Shown here piece by piece: positions 25,021 through 34,569 of a stretch of DNA of 64,000 nucleotides (positions within the stretch are counted from its first letter, which is position 1; the number at the start of each line of letters is the position of its first letter). The notes under the pieces were generated by a model, which had not been told where the DNA came from, made no database searches, and was given only the letters and a program-made list of their open reading frames with translations. The position numbers and the translations under genes are program-made. Source of the stretch: MAG-120531 sp038125995 (lineage in GTDB: Bacteria; Bacteroidota; Bacteroidia; Flavobacteriales; Flavobacteriaceae); the NCBI GenBank assembly GCA_038125995.1, contig JAYPEX010000002.1, positions 168,615 through 232,614 on the forward strand, in the 5' to 3' direction.

Positions 25021-25524
25021 TTAAAATATATCTGACTTAAACTCCCAAGTATATTGGACAAAGTAAACCAAATACACAATACTTAAAACGAGTTTTAGCA
25101 AAGTTCCAGCAAGAAATCCTATTAACGATCCAAAGGCTGATTTGAGTTTGTTTTTAGAGCTTTTATTGTAAATAAGTTCCCCAAAATAGGATCCTATAAA
25201 AGGAAAAATTAAAAAGCCAAAAGGACCAAAAATTGGAATAAAAACTGCTACAACAACTCCAATAATGGCACCGTAAGAACCCTGTTTAGAACCTCCGAAT
25301 TTCTTTGTGCCCCATGCGGGCATCAATAAATCGATGAAATATACTCCTAAAGCAATTAAACATGTAATGATTAAAAAACTCATGCTCATCTCAACAGATT
25401 TTGTCAAATACAATAACAATAGGCCTAACCAACTAAGAGGAGGTCCAGGAAGTGCAGGAATCACAGCTCCTAAAACACCTAAAACGATCATGAGTAATCC
25501 CAATCCAAAAAAGAGTAGTTCCAT
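25021..25524 (-). CDS. DUF456 family membrane protein
   Basis: 167 residues, almost entirely hydrophobic, with about four to five membrane segments rich in glycine. The DUF456 pattern is clear: GAVIPALPGPPLSWLGLLLLY near residue 25, then GxxxFGGSKQGSYGAIIG and a glycine-zipper-like FGPFGFLIFPFIGSYFGEL. Function in the family is unknown. It is divergent from the lipoprotein-ruvC-hemW operon. The gene stops at the junction with a decayed gene fragment downstream. Confidence 0.85.
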   Translation of the reverse strand: MELLFFGLGLLMIVLGVLGAVIPALPGPPLSWLGLLLLYLTKSVEMSMSFLIITCLIALGVYFIDLLMPAWGTKKFGGSKQGSYGAIIGVVVAVFIPIFGPFGFLIFPFIGSYFGELIYNKSSKNKLKSAFGSLIGFLAGTLLKLVLSIVYLVYFVQYTWEFKSDIF

Positions 25525-25597
25525 AGTGTAGTTGTTTTTAATAACTTAAGCATTACAGAGCTTTATGCTCTACAAAAAAATTGTATTTTCGAACATT

Positions 25598-26083
25598 ATG
25601 AGTAGATTCATTTATAAGGTACTTATAGTCTTGTTGATTTTAGGGTTCAACTCCTGTAAGTGGTTTGATTCTCAGAAAGCCATAACGGATCGAATTATTA
25701 AACAAGATATGCAAACTATCGATTGGAATCAAATTGATCGATACCCTCTTTTTACAACTTGTGATGAAAGTGCATCTAAACTAGGTCAAGAACGCTGCTT
25801 TGTTTTTGAATTACAGCAACGTTTTAAAAATTTGATCGATACTCTAAAGACGGATTATTCAGAAGAGCTTATTGAATTAGATTCAGTGGTGTTTCAAGTT
25901 GACGCAAATGGAGCTTTGACAATTGTTAGGGTTGCCTACAAAGATCAATTGGAGCGAACCACCCTCGATAGCTTAATGCAAAATGGATTGAATCATCTAA
26001 CTCCATTACATCCTGCCATTAAAAGAGGAGTCCCTGTTAACGTAACTTATAAATTGCCCATTAAGGTAGAACTAAAACAGTGA
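25598..26083 (+). CDS. Lipoprotein with TonB-C-terminal-like domain, unknown function
   Basis: 161 residues when started at the ATG at 25598, which gives a clean lipoprotein signal peptide (VLIVLLILGFNSC, Cys20); an upstream ATG at 25565 adds 11 residues without sense. The C-terminal half (VFQVDANGALTIVRVAY, then VNVTYKLPIKVEL) resembles the alpha/beta fold of TonB C-terminal domains, where a central residue pattern of VDxxG and a final PIxFxL strand are common. It lies 1 nt before ruvC and is probably co-transcribed with it. No specific function is assigned. Confidence 0.7.
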   Translation: MSRFIYKVLIVLLILGFNSCKWFDSQKAITDRIIKQDMQTIDWNQIDRYPLFTTCDESASKLGQERCFVFELQQRFKNLIDTLKTDYSEELIELDSVVFQVDANGALTIVRVAYKDQLERTTLDSLMQNGLNHLTPLHPAIKRGVPVNVTYKLPIKVELKQ

Positions 26084-26084
26084 G

Positions 26085-26639
26085 ATGACCAAAGAGAAAA
26101 TCATATTAGGTATTGACCCCGGAACGACCATCATGGGATTTGGACTGATTAAAGTGGTTGGCAAAAAGATAGAGTTTCTGCAGATGAATGAACTACTTCT
26201 TCAAAAATATAAGGATCCCTATGTCAAACTCAAATTGATTTATGAGCGTACCATAGCACTGATCGATGAATACCATCCAGATGAAATCGCAATTGAAGCG
26301 CCTTTTTTTGGAAAAAATGTTCAGTCGATGCTCAAGCTCGGAAGAGCTCAGGGGGTCGCTATGGCTGCTGGATTATCGAGGGAGATCGCCATTACAGAAT
26401 ACCTCCCAAAAAAGATAAAAATGGCCATCACAGGTAATGGTAATGCCTCCAAAGAACAGGTGGCAAAAATGTTGCAATCCATGCTTAAATTAGAGAGTTT
26501 GCCCAAAAACTTAGATGCTACAGATGGACTTGCGGCTGCAGTATGCCATTTCTATAACGAGGGGAAGATCGGTTCATCAAAAAGTTATTCTTCATGGGCC
26601 TCTTTTGTGAGTCAAAACAGCGATAAAATCAAAAAATAA
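26085..26639 (+). CDS. ruvC: Holliday junction resolvase RuvC
   Basis: 184-residue endonuclease that cuts four-way DNA junctions during recombination repair. The RNase H-fold acidic residues are visible: Asp11 in ILGIDPGT, Glu71 in AIEAPFFGKN, and Asp144/Asp147 in LDATDGLAAA. FFGKNVQSMLKLGRAQG is the typical family block. The stop shares one base with the start of the next gene (TAATG), so the two are coupled. Confidence 0.96.
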   Translation: MTKEKIILGIDPGTTIMGFGLIKVVGKKIEFLQMNELLLQKYKDPYVKLKLIYERTIALIDEYHPDEIAIEAPFFGKNVQSMLKLGRAQGVAMAAGLSREIAITEYLPKKIKMAITGNGNASKEQVAKMLQSMLKLESLPKNLDATDGLAAAVCHFYNEGKIGSSKSYSSWASFVSQNSDKIKK

Positions 26640-27763
26640 TGGCAGGAATATACCTTCATATTCCCTTTTGCAGACAAGCCTGTTCCTATTGTGATTTCCA
26701 CTTTTCAACTTCGTTAAAACACAAAGACGCATTACTCGATGCGATGAAAAGGGAACTGTTAATGCGAAAACAGGAGCTAAAATTACCATTGCAATCGATT
26801 TATTTTGGAGGGGGGACTCCTTCTTTGTTATCTACTGTTGAAATCGAAGAATTTATCGATTTAATCAATTCTAATTTTGTATTAGATACTGAGGTTGAAA
26901 TTACCCTTGAAGCCAATCCTGATGATTTGACAAAAGAGAAGGTTAAAGAACTTGCAAATAGTTCGATCAATCGATTGTCAGTAGGAATACAATCTTTTAG
27001 AGATGTGGATTTACAACTCATGAATCGGGCTCATAATGCATTAGAGGCTGAGGAATCCCTGAAGTTGATATCTAAAAAATTTGAATTGTATACGCTCGAT
27101 TTAATCTATGGTATTCCTGGACTTACAAATGAAGACTGGGAACGCAACATTAGAAAGGCACTTTCATACAACCCTAAGCACCTATCTGCTTATGTCTTGA
27201 CAGTAGAGGAGAAGACTGCCTTGGAATATCAAATTAGGAACAAGAAAGTGAATCCACTTGATGAAAACCAGGCCCAAGAGCAGTTTTTTATTCTAAAATC
27301 AATTTTGGAAGAGGAAGGTTTTGAGCATTATGAAATTTCAAATTTTGCCAAAGATAGATCTTACGCTGTTAATAATACTGCCTATTGGAAAGGGGAGCCC
27401 TATCTTGGAATAGGACCTTCTGCACATTCCTATGATTGCAAAAATAGGTCTTGGAATAGTTCAAATAATGCTAAGTATATCAAATCCATTAAGGATGGAA
27501 TAGTACCATTGGAACAAGAGCAGTTATCTGAGTGGGAAGCCTACAATGAATATATAATGACAGGTCTAAGGACCATGTGGGGGATTCGTTTAGAAGAGCT
27601 CAAATGTAAGTTTTCAGAAGAACTATACGATTACTTTATAAAGAATAGTGTAGCTAAAATCGAATCAAATAGTCTCATAAAAGAAAAGGGTAGCATTTAC
27701 ATCCACCCTTCCAAATTATTCTATGCTGATGGCATTGCATCAGATCTATTTTTTGTTCCCTAG
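26639..27763 (+). CDS. hemW: HemW-like radical SAM heme chaperone (coproporphyrinogen III oxidase-like)
   Basis: 374-residue radical SAM protein. The cluster motif is Cys11-x3-Cys15-x2-Cys18 in HIPFCRQACSYCDFHF; the CSYCDF form, with Phe after CxYCD, is the one seen in HemW rather than in HemN. YFGGGTPSLL, LEANPDD, RLSVGIQSF, LDLIYGIPG and the C-terminal HemN_C-like domain (GLRTMWGI) follow in order. HemW is thought to hand heme to respiratory proteins and not to act as an oxidase. It overlaps the convergent dipeptidase gene by 4 nt at the 3' end. Confidence 0.92.
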   Translation: MAGIYLHIPFCRQACSYCDFHFSTSLKHKDALLDAMKRELLMRKQELKLPLQSIYFGGGTPSLLSTVEIEEFIDLINSNFVLDTEVEITLEANPDDLTKEKVKELANSSINRLSVGIQSFRDVDLQLMNRAHNALEAEESLKLISKKFELYTLDLIYGIPGLTNEDWERNIRKALSYNPKHLSAYVLTVEEKTALEYQIRNKKVNPLDENQAQEQFFILKSILEEEGFEHYEISNFAKDRSYAVNNTAYWKGEPYLGIGPSAHSYDCKNRSWNSSNNAKYIKSIKDGIVPLEQEQLSEWEAYNEYIMTGLRTMWGIRLEELKCKFSEELYDYFIKNSVAKIESNSLIKEKGSIYIHPSKLFYADGIASDLFFVP

Positions 27764-29157
27764 TTTTCTTCCTTGTACAGCTCAGTGTAGTATTTGTAGA
27801 AATAAGGGATGGTTTCAATTCCTTTGAGGTAATTCCAAACGCCGTAATGTTCGTTAGGGGAGTGAATGGCATCGGAGTCCAGTCCAAATCCCATTAATAC
27901 CGATTTGCTTTTTAATTCCTTTTCAAACAGCGCTACAATTGGGATGGACCCTCCACCACGTTGAGTAACTGGTTTTTTGCTAAAAGTTTTTTCGATTGCT
28001 GCAGCTGCAGCCTTATATCCAATATGTTTGGTTGGAATTACATAAGGCATACCACCGTGATGAGGTATTACCTTTACCTTTACTGATTTAGGAGCAATAC
28101 TCTCAAAGTGTTTTTTAAACAATTCGGTGATTTCATGCCAATCTTGATTGGGAACCAGTCTCATAGAGATTTTAGCATAGGCCTTTGAAGGAAGTACTGT
28201 TTTAGATCCTTCACCAGTGTAACCACCCCAAATTCCATTGACATCAAATGTTGGGCGAATCGAATTGCGTTCAGAGGTTGCATATCCTTTTTCACCTTGA
28301 ACATCTTCGATGTCCAAACTCTTTTTATAGGCATCTAAATCAAAAGGAGCTTCAGCTAGTTCAGCGCGTTCTTCTTCTGTAAGCGGAATCACTTTATCGT
28401 AAAATCCAGGAATGGTAATGTGTTTGTTTTCATCCATGGATGCTGAGATCATATCACAGAGTACATTGATGGGGTTCGCTACAGCGCCCCCATAGACTCC
28501 AGAGTGCAAGTCGATATTTGGTCCTGTTACTTCCACTTCAACATAACTCAAACCTCTAAGCCCAGTATCGATTGATGGAATCGAATTATCGATCATCGAG
28601 GTATCGGAGATCAAGATGATATCGTTTTTAAGGAGTTCTCCTTGTTTTTTGATGAAAATCTCAAGGTTAGGACTTCCCACTTCTTCTTCTCCCTCAATCA
28701 TAAATTTGACATTACAAGGAAGAAGGTCATTCTGAATCATCGCTTCTACTGCCTTAACATGCATAAACATCTGTCCTTTGTCGTCACAAGCTCCTCTTGC
28801 AAAGATGGCTCCTTCTGGATGTTTTTCAGTCTTTTTGATCACTGGCTCAAAGGGTTCGGTATCCCATAATTCAACAGGATCAGCAGGTTGAACATCATAG
28901 TGACCGTAAACTAATACGGTTGGAAGACTCTCGTCGATTATTTTTTCAGCGTATACAATGGGATGACCATCAGTTGGGTAAATTGTGACATTATCACAAC
29001 CTGCTTTTTCCAACGATTGTTTTACGGCCTCAGCAGTTTTTGCGACCTCTTGGTTAAAGGCTGAATCGGCACTAACTGAAGGAATTCTTAATAATTCAAA
29101 AAGCTCGTTTAATAGCTGATCTTTGTGTTCTTGACTGTAGTTTGAGAGTTGTTCCAT
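27760..29157 (-). CDS. M20 family dipeptidase
   Basis: 465-residue di-zinc peptidase, cytosolic (no signal peptide). Metal ligands are in VYGHYDVQPADP (His and Asp), GACDDKGQ (bridging Asp) and EGEEEVGSP (catalytic Glu pair); a dimerisation domain (LRGLSYVEVEVTGP, DLHSGVYGG) is inserted between, and the last His ligand is in HSPNEHYGVWNY. The pattern fits carnosinase-like/cytosolic nonspecific dipeptidases, which cleave short peptides. Single gene upstream of tRNA-Leu on the other strand. Confidence 0.92.
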   Translation of the reverse strand: MEQLSNYSQEHKDQLLNELFELLRIPSVSADSAFNQEVAKTAEAVKQSLEKAGCDNVTIYPTDGHPIVYAEKIIDESLPTVLVYGHYDVQPADPVELWDTEPFEPVIKKTEKHPEGAIFARGACDDKGQMFMHVKAVEAMIQNDLLPCNVKFMIEGEEEVGSPNLEIFIKKQGELLKNDIILISDTSMIDNSIPSIDTGLRGLSYVEVEVTGPNIDLHSGVYGGAVANPINVLCDMISASMDENKHITIPGFYDKVIPLTEEERAELAEAPFDLDAYKKSLDIEDVQGEKGYATSERNSIRPTFDVNGIWGGYTGEGSKTVLPSKAYAKISMRLVPNQDWHEITELFKKHFESIAPKSVKVKVIPHHGGMPYVIPTKHIGYKAAAAAIEKTFSKKPVTQRGGGSIPIVALFEKELKSKSVLMGFGLDSDAIHSPNEHYGVWNYLKGIETIPYFYKYYTELYKEEN

Positions 29158-29233
29158 AGAGCGTTTAATTTGAATTCAAACTTACAAAAGAACTTTTTTA
29201 TAAAACAGTTCTTTTTAAAATGAATTTTTCATT

Positions 29234-29241
29234 TATATTTG
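29234..29241 (+). promoter_or_regulatory. -7 box of tRNA-Leu
   Basis: TATATTTG is a perfect -7 element 10 nt before the tRNA; only a T-rich -33 region is present. Confidence 0.7.
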
Positions 29242-29251
29242 CAGCACTTTT

Positions 29252-29333
29252 GCAGGCGTGGTGGAATTGGTAGACACGCTAGACTTAGGATCTAGTGCCG
29301 CAAGGTGTGAGAGTTCGAGTCTCTCCGCCTGTA
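29252..29333 (+). tRNA. tRNA-Leu (anticodon TAG)
   Basis: The acceptor GCAGGCG pairs with CGCCTGT (one G-T), the anticodon stem-loop is CTAGA-CTTAGGA-TCTAG with anticodon TAG, a class II variable arm is present, and the T arm is GTTCGAGTC. It is 82 nt, discriminator A, CCA not encoded. Confidence 0.95.
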
Positions 29334-29339
29334 CAAACT

Positions 29340-29371
29340 AAAAAGCCAGAACAACAGTTCTGGCTTTTTTT
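29340..29371. terminator. Intrinsic terminator after tRNA-Leu, bidirectional
   Basis: AAAAAGCCAGAAC pairs perfectly with GTTCTGGCTTTTT around AACA. It also serves the leftward sugar porter gene ending at 29388. Confidence 0.92.
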
Positions 29372-29387
29372 ATACACAATATCAAGT

Positions 29388-30707
29388 TTATTTTTCTGTC
29401 AAACTCTTGGAAAGTGATTCCAAATCAACACCTTTCGTTTCAGGCATCATGTAGCGAACAAAAGTGAGTTGTAGGACCATCATTATGGCAAAGAATCCAA
29501 AAACAGGGGCTGTTCCTATTGATGAAAATAGAATAGGTACCAGCGATGGAATGATCGCAGCTAATACCCAGTGAGTGGATACTCCAAAGGATTGTCCTTG
29601 ACTTCTAAGGTGATTTGGAAACACCTCAGAGATGTACACCCATATCACAGTGCCTTGACCGATAGCATGAGAGGCAATAAATAGGAATAAGAAACCAGGT
29701 ACTGCCAATCCACCCCAATTAAATTGGAAGGCACAGGCTACAAGGCTAAGTGAAACAATATATCCAAAAGATCCCCAATACATTAATGTTTTTCTTCCTA
29801 GACGGTCGATGAGGTTGATCCCAACAAGGGTAAATAGTAAGTTGGTGACTCCTATTCCGATACTGCTCAGTAAGGCTGTGCTTTGTCCAAGTCCAGCAGA
29901 TTCAAAGATTCTGGGAGCGTAGTACAAGAAAGCATTGATTCCAGAGAATTGATTGAAAAAAGCAAGCAATACAGCAAGTAGTAGTGGGAAACGATACTTT
30001 TTAGATAGTACGGACTCTGAATGAGATTCAGAATTTTGATCTTTCTCGTGATCGGAGATTAAGACTTCAATAGAGACATCCGAATTTAATGCATTTAATA
30101 CTTCTTTAGCGTCCTGATTTCTAGATTTAGAAACCAACCATCTTGGAGAAAATGGAATTTTGATCACCATGATCGTATAGATAAAGGCTGGTAAGGCTTC
30201 AGTGCCCATCATCCATCTCCAGTCGTTTTCTCCAAAATTTCCAGCGATTAGATAGTTAGAGAGATACGCTATTAAAATTCCAAAAACAATATTAAATTGA
30301 TACATTCCAACTAAGCGTCCGCGATCTTTTGCAGGAGCAATCTCTGAAATATATGCTGGAGCCGCTATAGTCGAAGCTCCAACTCCTAATCCTCCAATAA
30401 ATCGGAAGATGGCAAAAACGATTGGATCATTTGCAAAGGCAGAACCTACAGCAGAAATGGTATAAAAGACTCCAATCCACAAAAGGGTCTTCTTTCGACC
30501 GATGCGATTGGTAGGAAATCCTCCAAAAATGGCACCAATCACCGTTCCCCAGAGTGCCATTCCCATGACCACGATACCGTGAAATCCATCAGAAGAATTC
30601 CAAAGTGCTTGAAGTTGTTGATCCGCTCCAGATATGACTACAGTGTCAAATCCAAATAAAAAACCCGCTAGGGCTGCCACTAGTGAAATCTTGGTGATTT
30701 TGTTCAT
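29388..30707 (-). CDS. Sugar porter family MFS transporter
   Basis: 439 residues with 12 predicted membrane segments. The subfamily is clear from FLFGFDTVVISGA in TM1, the motif A copies NRIGRKKTL and DRLGRKTLM, PRWLVSKSR after TM6, the QFSGINAFLYYAPRIFE block in TM7 (sugar-binding Gln/Asn), and the C-terminal PETKG. Sugar porters import monosaccharides (xylose, glucose, galactose, myo-inositol) with protons. Substrate unknown. It lies 59 nt after waaA on the same strand and could be co-transcribed, though no functional link is apparent. Confidence 0.92.
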   Translation of the reverse strand: MNKITKISLVAALAGFLFGFDTVVISGADQQLQALWNSSDGFHGIVVMGMALWGTVIGAIFGGFPTNRIGRKKTLLWIGVFYTISAVGSAFANDPIVFAIFRFIGGLGVGASTIAAPAYISEIAPAKDRGRLVGMYQFNIVFGILIAYLSNYLIAGNFGENDWRWMMGTEALPAFIYTIMVIKIPFSPRWLVSKSRNQDAKEVLNALNSDVSIEVLISDHEKDQNSESHSESVLSKKYRFPLLLAVLLAFFNQFSGINAFLYYAPRIFESAGLGQSTALLSSIGIGVTNLLFTLVGINLIDRLGRKTLMYWGSFGYIVSLSLVACAFQFNWGGLAVPGFLFLFIASHAIGQGTVIWVYISEVFPNHLRSQGQSFGVSTHWVLAAIIPSLVPILFSSIGTAPVFGFFAIMMVLQLTFVRYMMPETKGVDLESLSKSLTEK

Positions 30708-30766
30708 CAGTTGAAGTGTGTTTGTTTAGTGGCTTAAGATACTAAAAAAAACAAACTCAAAATGAA

Positions 30767-32005
30767 CTAAGAGAAAAATTCATTGATAAGCTTAATGGCT
30801 TTATCTGCAGCACCAGTATGCTGTTCAATATATGATTTGTTAATATGGGATCGTTCACTGTACTGATCATGATGGTCTAATAAATAATCAACTGTGTGAG
30901 CAAAAGCGGCTTTAGTTTGAACCACGTCAATTCCACCGAGTTTCACTAAATCAACTGCCTCTTTGAATTTAGTGTATTGAGGTCCAATTAGAATTGGAAT
31001 CCCGAACACTGCAGCTTCTAAGGTATTGTGAAGCCCCGTTTTAAATCCTCCACCAATGTAGGCGATATCTGCATGGGCATATGCTTTAGTGAGAAGTCCA
31101 ATAGTGTCCAATATAAACACATCAGCATCAAGATTTTTAGCCAGGTGCATTTTTGAAAATCGAATGCACTTCTTTTTGATTTGACGCTCTAATTCTTCAA
31201 TGTGAACTTGATCGATTTTATGAGGAGCGATAATGTATTTAAGGTCGCGTTTCGATTCGTTTATGTAAGGAATGTAAATGGCTTCATCTTCTGGCCATGA
31301 ACTACCAAATATGAGACATTTAGAATCCTTTTTGAATTGGTCCAAATAAGAGAGGTGGTTTGAGGTGGCGAGAATTCTTTGAACACGATCAAACCTGGTG
31401 TCTCCTCCAATGCTGCAAGAGGTGTAATTGATGCTTTGTAGTAGTTGGATACTTTGTTTGTTTTGAGTAAAAATGTGATCAAATTTCTTCAAGGTATTTC
31501 TAAAAAAGCTACCATACCGTTTAAAATAGATCTGAGAGGATCTGAAAATGGCAGAAACTAAGAAAGATGGAATCGAATTTTTTTCAATCTCGTTTAAGAA
31601 ATTAGGCCAAATTTCATATTTGATGAATACTACTGCTGTAGGTTTTGCTGCAGCGATAAATTGCTTTGCATTTTTTTTAGTATCCAATGGAAGGTAAACC
31701 AAAATGTCTGCTTTTTTCTTTGATTTGATCACTTGATAGGCAGAGGGAGAAAAAACGCTTAAGAGCACCTGAGCCTCGGGATGAATTCTTTTAAAAGCTT
31801 TGATGACAGGTCTTCCTTGTTCGTATTCTCCAAGGGATGCAACGTGAACCCAGAGGAGTTTTTTTTGGGGATCTCTCAGTTGATTTATCTGTAAGATGAC
31901 TTCTGTTCTGCCTTTGATAAATAGTTGGAGTTTGGAGTTCCACAGGGCTGCGATATGGATTCCTAATTTTCCGAGATGTATAAAAAAGTTATATAAGAAA
32001 TTCAA
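30767..32005 (-). CDS. waaA: 3-deoxy-D-manno-octulosonic acid (Kdo) transferase
   Basis: 412-residue GT30 glycosyltransferase that attaches Kdo to lipid IVA at the inner membrane. A short N-terminal hydrophobic anchor is followed by LLWVHVASLGEYEQGRPVI (acceptor-side motif with the catalytic Glu), FIKYEIWPNFL, and the CMP-Kdo site IAYIGGGFKTGLHNTLEAAV. All are family hallmarks, and the length is normal. It is divergent from the DegT aminotransferase gene with 81 nt between. Presence of waaA shows that the organism makes Kdo-containing LPS, consistent with a Gram-negative envelope. Confidence 0.95.
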   Translation of the reverse strand: MNFLYNFFIHLGKLGIHIAALWNSKLQLFIKGRTEVILQINQLRDPQKKLLWVHVASLGEYEQGRPVIKAFKRIHPEAQVLLSVFSPSAYQVIKSKKKADILVYLPLDTKKNAKQFIAAAKPTAVVFIKYEIWPNFLNEIEKNSIPSFLVSAIFRSSQIYFKRYGSFFRNTLKKFDHIFTQNKQSIQLLQSINYTSCSIGGDTRFDRVQRILATSNHLSYLDQFKKDSKCLIFGSSWPEDEAIYIPYINESKRDLKYIIAPHKIDQVHIEELERQIKKKCIRFSKMHLAKNLDADVFILDTIGLLTKAYAHADIAYIGGGFKTGLHNTLEAAVFGIPILIGPQYTKFKEAVDLVKLGGIDVVQTKAAFAHTVDYLLDHHDQYSERSHINKSYIEQHTGAADKAIKLINEFFS

Positions 32006-32035
32006 AGTGTTTTCTTTTGGGCTAAATTACACTTC

Positions 32036-32069
32036 TTTGAGTAATTGCCTCCTATTTTTCGTAATTTTG
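32036..32069 (+). promoter_or_regulatory. Promoter of the DegT aminotransferase gene
   Basis: TTTG (32036-32039), 22-nt spacer, TAATTTTG (32062-32069), about 17 nt before the ATG at 32087. The -7 box is perfect; the spacer is long. Confidence 0.55.
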
Positions 32070-32086
32070 TACTTTAAGTTAGACCA

Positions 32087-33238
32087 ATGAAAAAAATTCA
32101 AATGGTTGACCTAAAAGGTCAGTATCAAGAAATAAAGAATGAAATTAACGACTCCTTTGATGGTGTTCTAAATAGTGCGACTTTTATTAATGGACCTGAA
32201 GTTCAGCGTTTTACTGATAACTTACAACACTATTTAGGAGTTAAACACGTTATTCCATGTGCCAACGGTACTGATGCACTTCAAATCGCGATGATGGGAC
32301 TCGGGCTTCAGCCAGGTGATGAAATTATTACTGCTGATTTCACTTTTGCAGCCACTGTGGAGGTGATTGCTCTTTTAAATCTCACTCCTGTACTTGTCGA
32401 TGTTTTAGAAGACGGTTTTACTATTGATCCTAAAGCGGTAGAAGCTGCCATTACAGACAAAACCAAAGCGATTGTTCCAGTTCATTTATTTGGACAATGT
32501 GCTGATATGGAAGCTTTAGAAGTTATTGCGAAAAAACACCAGCTTCTCATCATAGAAGACAACGCTCAGGCGATAGGTGCTACATATACTTATAGTGATG
32601 GGACTAAAAAAATGGCAGGAACTATGGGAGCTGTTGGTTGTACCTCTTTTTTTCCCTCAAAAAATTTAGGGTGTTATGGTGATGGAGGTGCACTTTTCAC
32701 CAATTGTGATGAATTGGCGCATACGCTTAGAGGTATTGTCAATCACGGAATGTACACCAGGTATTATCACGACGTAGTAGGAGTTAATTCAAGGTTGGAT
32801 TCTCTACAAGCAGCAGTACTCAACGCCAAACTACCAAGGCTAGACTCTTATAATGAAAAGAGGAGAGTAGCAGCAATCTCCTATAACAACGCATTAGGTG
32901 AACATTCAGATATTGTCTTGCCAGTTATGGCATCCTATTGCGGTGAATTGGAGGTCAACAATCACGGACACGTGTTCCATCAGTATACATTGAGAATATT
33001 AAACGGCAAACGCGACGCCTTAGCTCAACATCTTCAAGAAGTTGGAATTCCTTTTGGAATTTATTATCCAGTTCCACTTCACTTTCAGAAAGCTTATGCG
33101 GATTCGAGATATCAAGAGGAGAATTTTAAAGTAACTAATCAACTTTGCAAAGAGGTAATTTCGCTTCCAATGCATACGGAACTCGACTCAGAACAAATCA
33201 ATTTTATAAGCGATACTATTTTGAAATTCTTATCTTAG
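32087..33238 (+). CDS. DegT/DnrJ/EryC1/StrS family sugar aminotransferase
   Basis: 383-residue PLP enzyme that transfers an amino group to a keto-sugar nucleotide for LPS or O-antigen synthesis. ANGTDALQIAM binds the PLP phosphate, EDNAQAIGA carries the Asp that contacts the pyridine nitrogen, and the Schiff-base Lys192 is in FFPSKNLGCYGDGG. The sequence resembles WbpE/WlbC-type enzymes that make 3-amino sugars. Next to waaA, a role in LPS sugar synthesis is reasonable but the substrate is inferred. Confidence 0.9.
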   Translation: MKKIQMVDLKGQYQEIKNEINDSFDGVLNSATFINGPEVQRFTDNLQHYLGVKHVIPCANGTDALQIAMMGLGLQPGDEIITADFTFAATVEVIALLNLTPVLVDVLEDGFTIDPKAVEAAITDKTKAIVPVHLFGQCADMEALEVIAKKHQLLIIEDNAQAIGATYTYSDGTKKMAGTMGAVGCTSFFPSKNLGCYGDGGALFTNCDELAHTLRGIVNHGMYTRYYHDVVGVNSRLDSLQAAVLNAKLPRLDSYNEKRRVAAISYNNALGEHSDIVLPVMASYCGELEVNNHGHVFHQYTLRILNGKRDALAQHLQEVGIPFGIYYPVPLHFQKAYADSRYQEENFKVTNQLCKEVISLPMHTELDSEQINFISDTILKFLS

Positions 33239-33270
33239 GTCTTTGAAACCTATAGAAAAGAATTTTAACT

Positions 33271-34569
33271 ATGAGAACTCCTTTACTTTTAATGATGTTC
33301 GCTTTTTTTGCGACTCAGCTTCAAGCACAAAATACCTATCTGCACTGTGGTCAATTAATTGATGTCGCCAAAGAAAAAACCTACAGTGAACGAACTGTAG
33401 TGATTGAAGGTGCCAAGATTGTTGAGGTGCTCAATGGATATGTTAGTGGTACGGATGCAGATCGAGTGATCGATTTGACGGATCAAGTCGTAATGCCTGG
33501 ATTTATTGATATGCATGTGCATATTGAACATGAATCCAATCCAAAGACCTATATAAATCGTTTTACGAATAACCCTGCAGATGACGCTTTAGAATCGACA
33601 ATTTACGCCAAGCGTACACTTCTTGCTGGATTTACTTCAGTAAGAGATTTAGGAGGGTCGGGTGTTAACATCGCTTTGAGAAAAGCGATTGCCAAAGGAT
33701 ATGTGGTTGGTCCTCGTATTTTTACAGCAGGTAAATCAATTGCTACTACAGGGGGGCATGCAGATCCCACCAATGGAGTAAGAGCTGATCTCATGGGAGA
33801 TCCAGGACCAAAGGAAGGAGTGGTAAATTCTCCAGAAGATGCTCGAAAAGCAGTACGACAACGCTACAAAGACGGTTCAGATGTGATTAAAATTACAGCT
33901 ACAGGAGGGGTGTTGTCTATGGCTAAAAATGGTCAAAATCCACAATTTAATATGGATGAATTAAAAGCAATTGTGGCGACAGCGAAGGATTACAATATGT
34001 TAACAGCAGCTCATGCTCATGGAGATGCCGGGGCAAGACGTGCTGTACTTGCAGGAATTAAAACAATTGAACACGGTACGCTGATCAGTGAAGAGACTAT
34101 GAAATTGATGAAGGAGCACAATACCTATTTAGTGCCGACGATATCAGCTGGAAATGCAGCCTATGAAAACGCTAAAATTCCAGGATACTTTCCAGAGATT
34201 ATCGTTCCTAAAGCCTTGGAAATTGGACCAAAGAGTCAATCTAATTTTGCTAAGGCTTATAAATTAGGAGTTCCAATTGTATTTGGAACCGATGCAGGTG
34301 TTTCACCTCATGGAGCAAATGCTAAAGAATTTCGTTTTATGCACGAAGCTGGGATGCCGGTCATGGAAGCTTTGCGTGTCGCTACAGTGGTTCCTGCCCT
34401 GTTATTAGATCGAGATGACTTAGGACAAATAAAGAAGGGCTATTTTGCAGATATCGTTGCAGTTGATGTTCATCCAAACGACGATGTTCGAACTCTTGAA
34501 GACGTGAGTTTTGTTATGAAAGAAGGGGTGATTTACAAACAACATCACCAAGAGCAAATTATCGATTGA
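33271..34569 (+). CDS. Exported amidohydrolase (imidazolonepropionase-like, M38 type)
   Basis: 432 residues with a signal peptide (cut near TQLQAQ, residue 20). The metal-dependent hydrolase fold is shown by MPGFIDMHVHIEH (HxH metal ligands), VIKITATGGVLS (bridging Lys position), AHAHG, IEHGTL and FGTDAGVSPHG (last Asp). Such secreted proteins are annotated as Xaa-Pro dipeptidases or generic amidohydrolases; substrates are mostly unknown. Its TGA shares a base with the ATG of the next small gene. Confidence 0.88.
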   Translation: MRTPLLLMMFAFFATQLQAQNTYLHCGQLIDVAKEKTYSERTVVIEGAKIVEVLNGYVSGTDADRVIDLTDQVVMPGFIDMHVHIEHESNPKTYINRFTNNPADDALESTIYAKRTLLAGFTSVRDLGGSGVNIALRKAIAKGYVVGPRIFTAGKSIATTGGHADPTNGVRADLMGDPGPKEGVVNSPEDARKAVRQRYKDGSDVIKITATGGVLSMAKNGQNPQFNMDELKAIVATAKDYNMLTAAHAHGDAGARRAVLAGIKTIEHGTLISEETMKLMKEHNTYLVPTISAGNAAYENAKIPGYFPEIIVPKALEIGPKSQSNFAKAYKLGVPIVFGTDAGVSPHGANAKEFRFMHEAGMPVMEALRVATVVPALLLDRDDLGQIKKGYFADIVAVDVHPNDDVRTLEDVSFVMKEGVIYKQHHQEQIID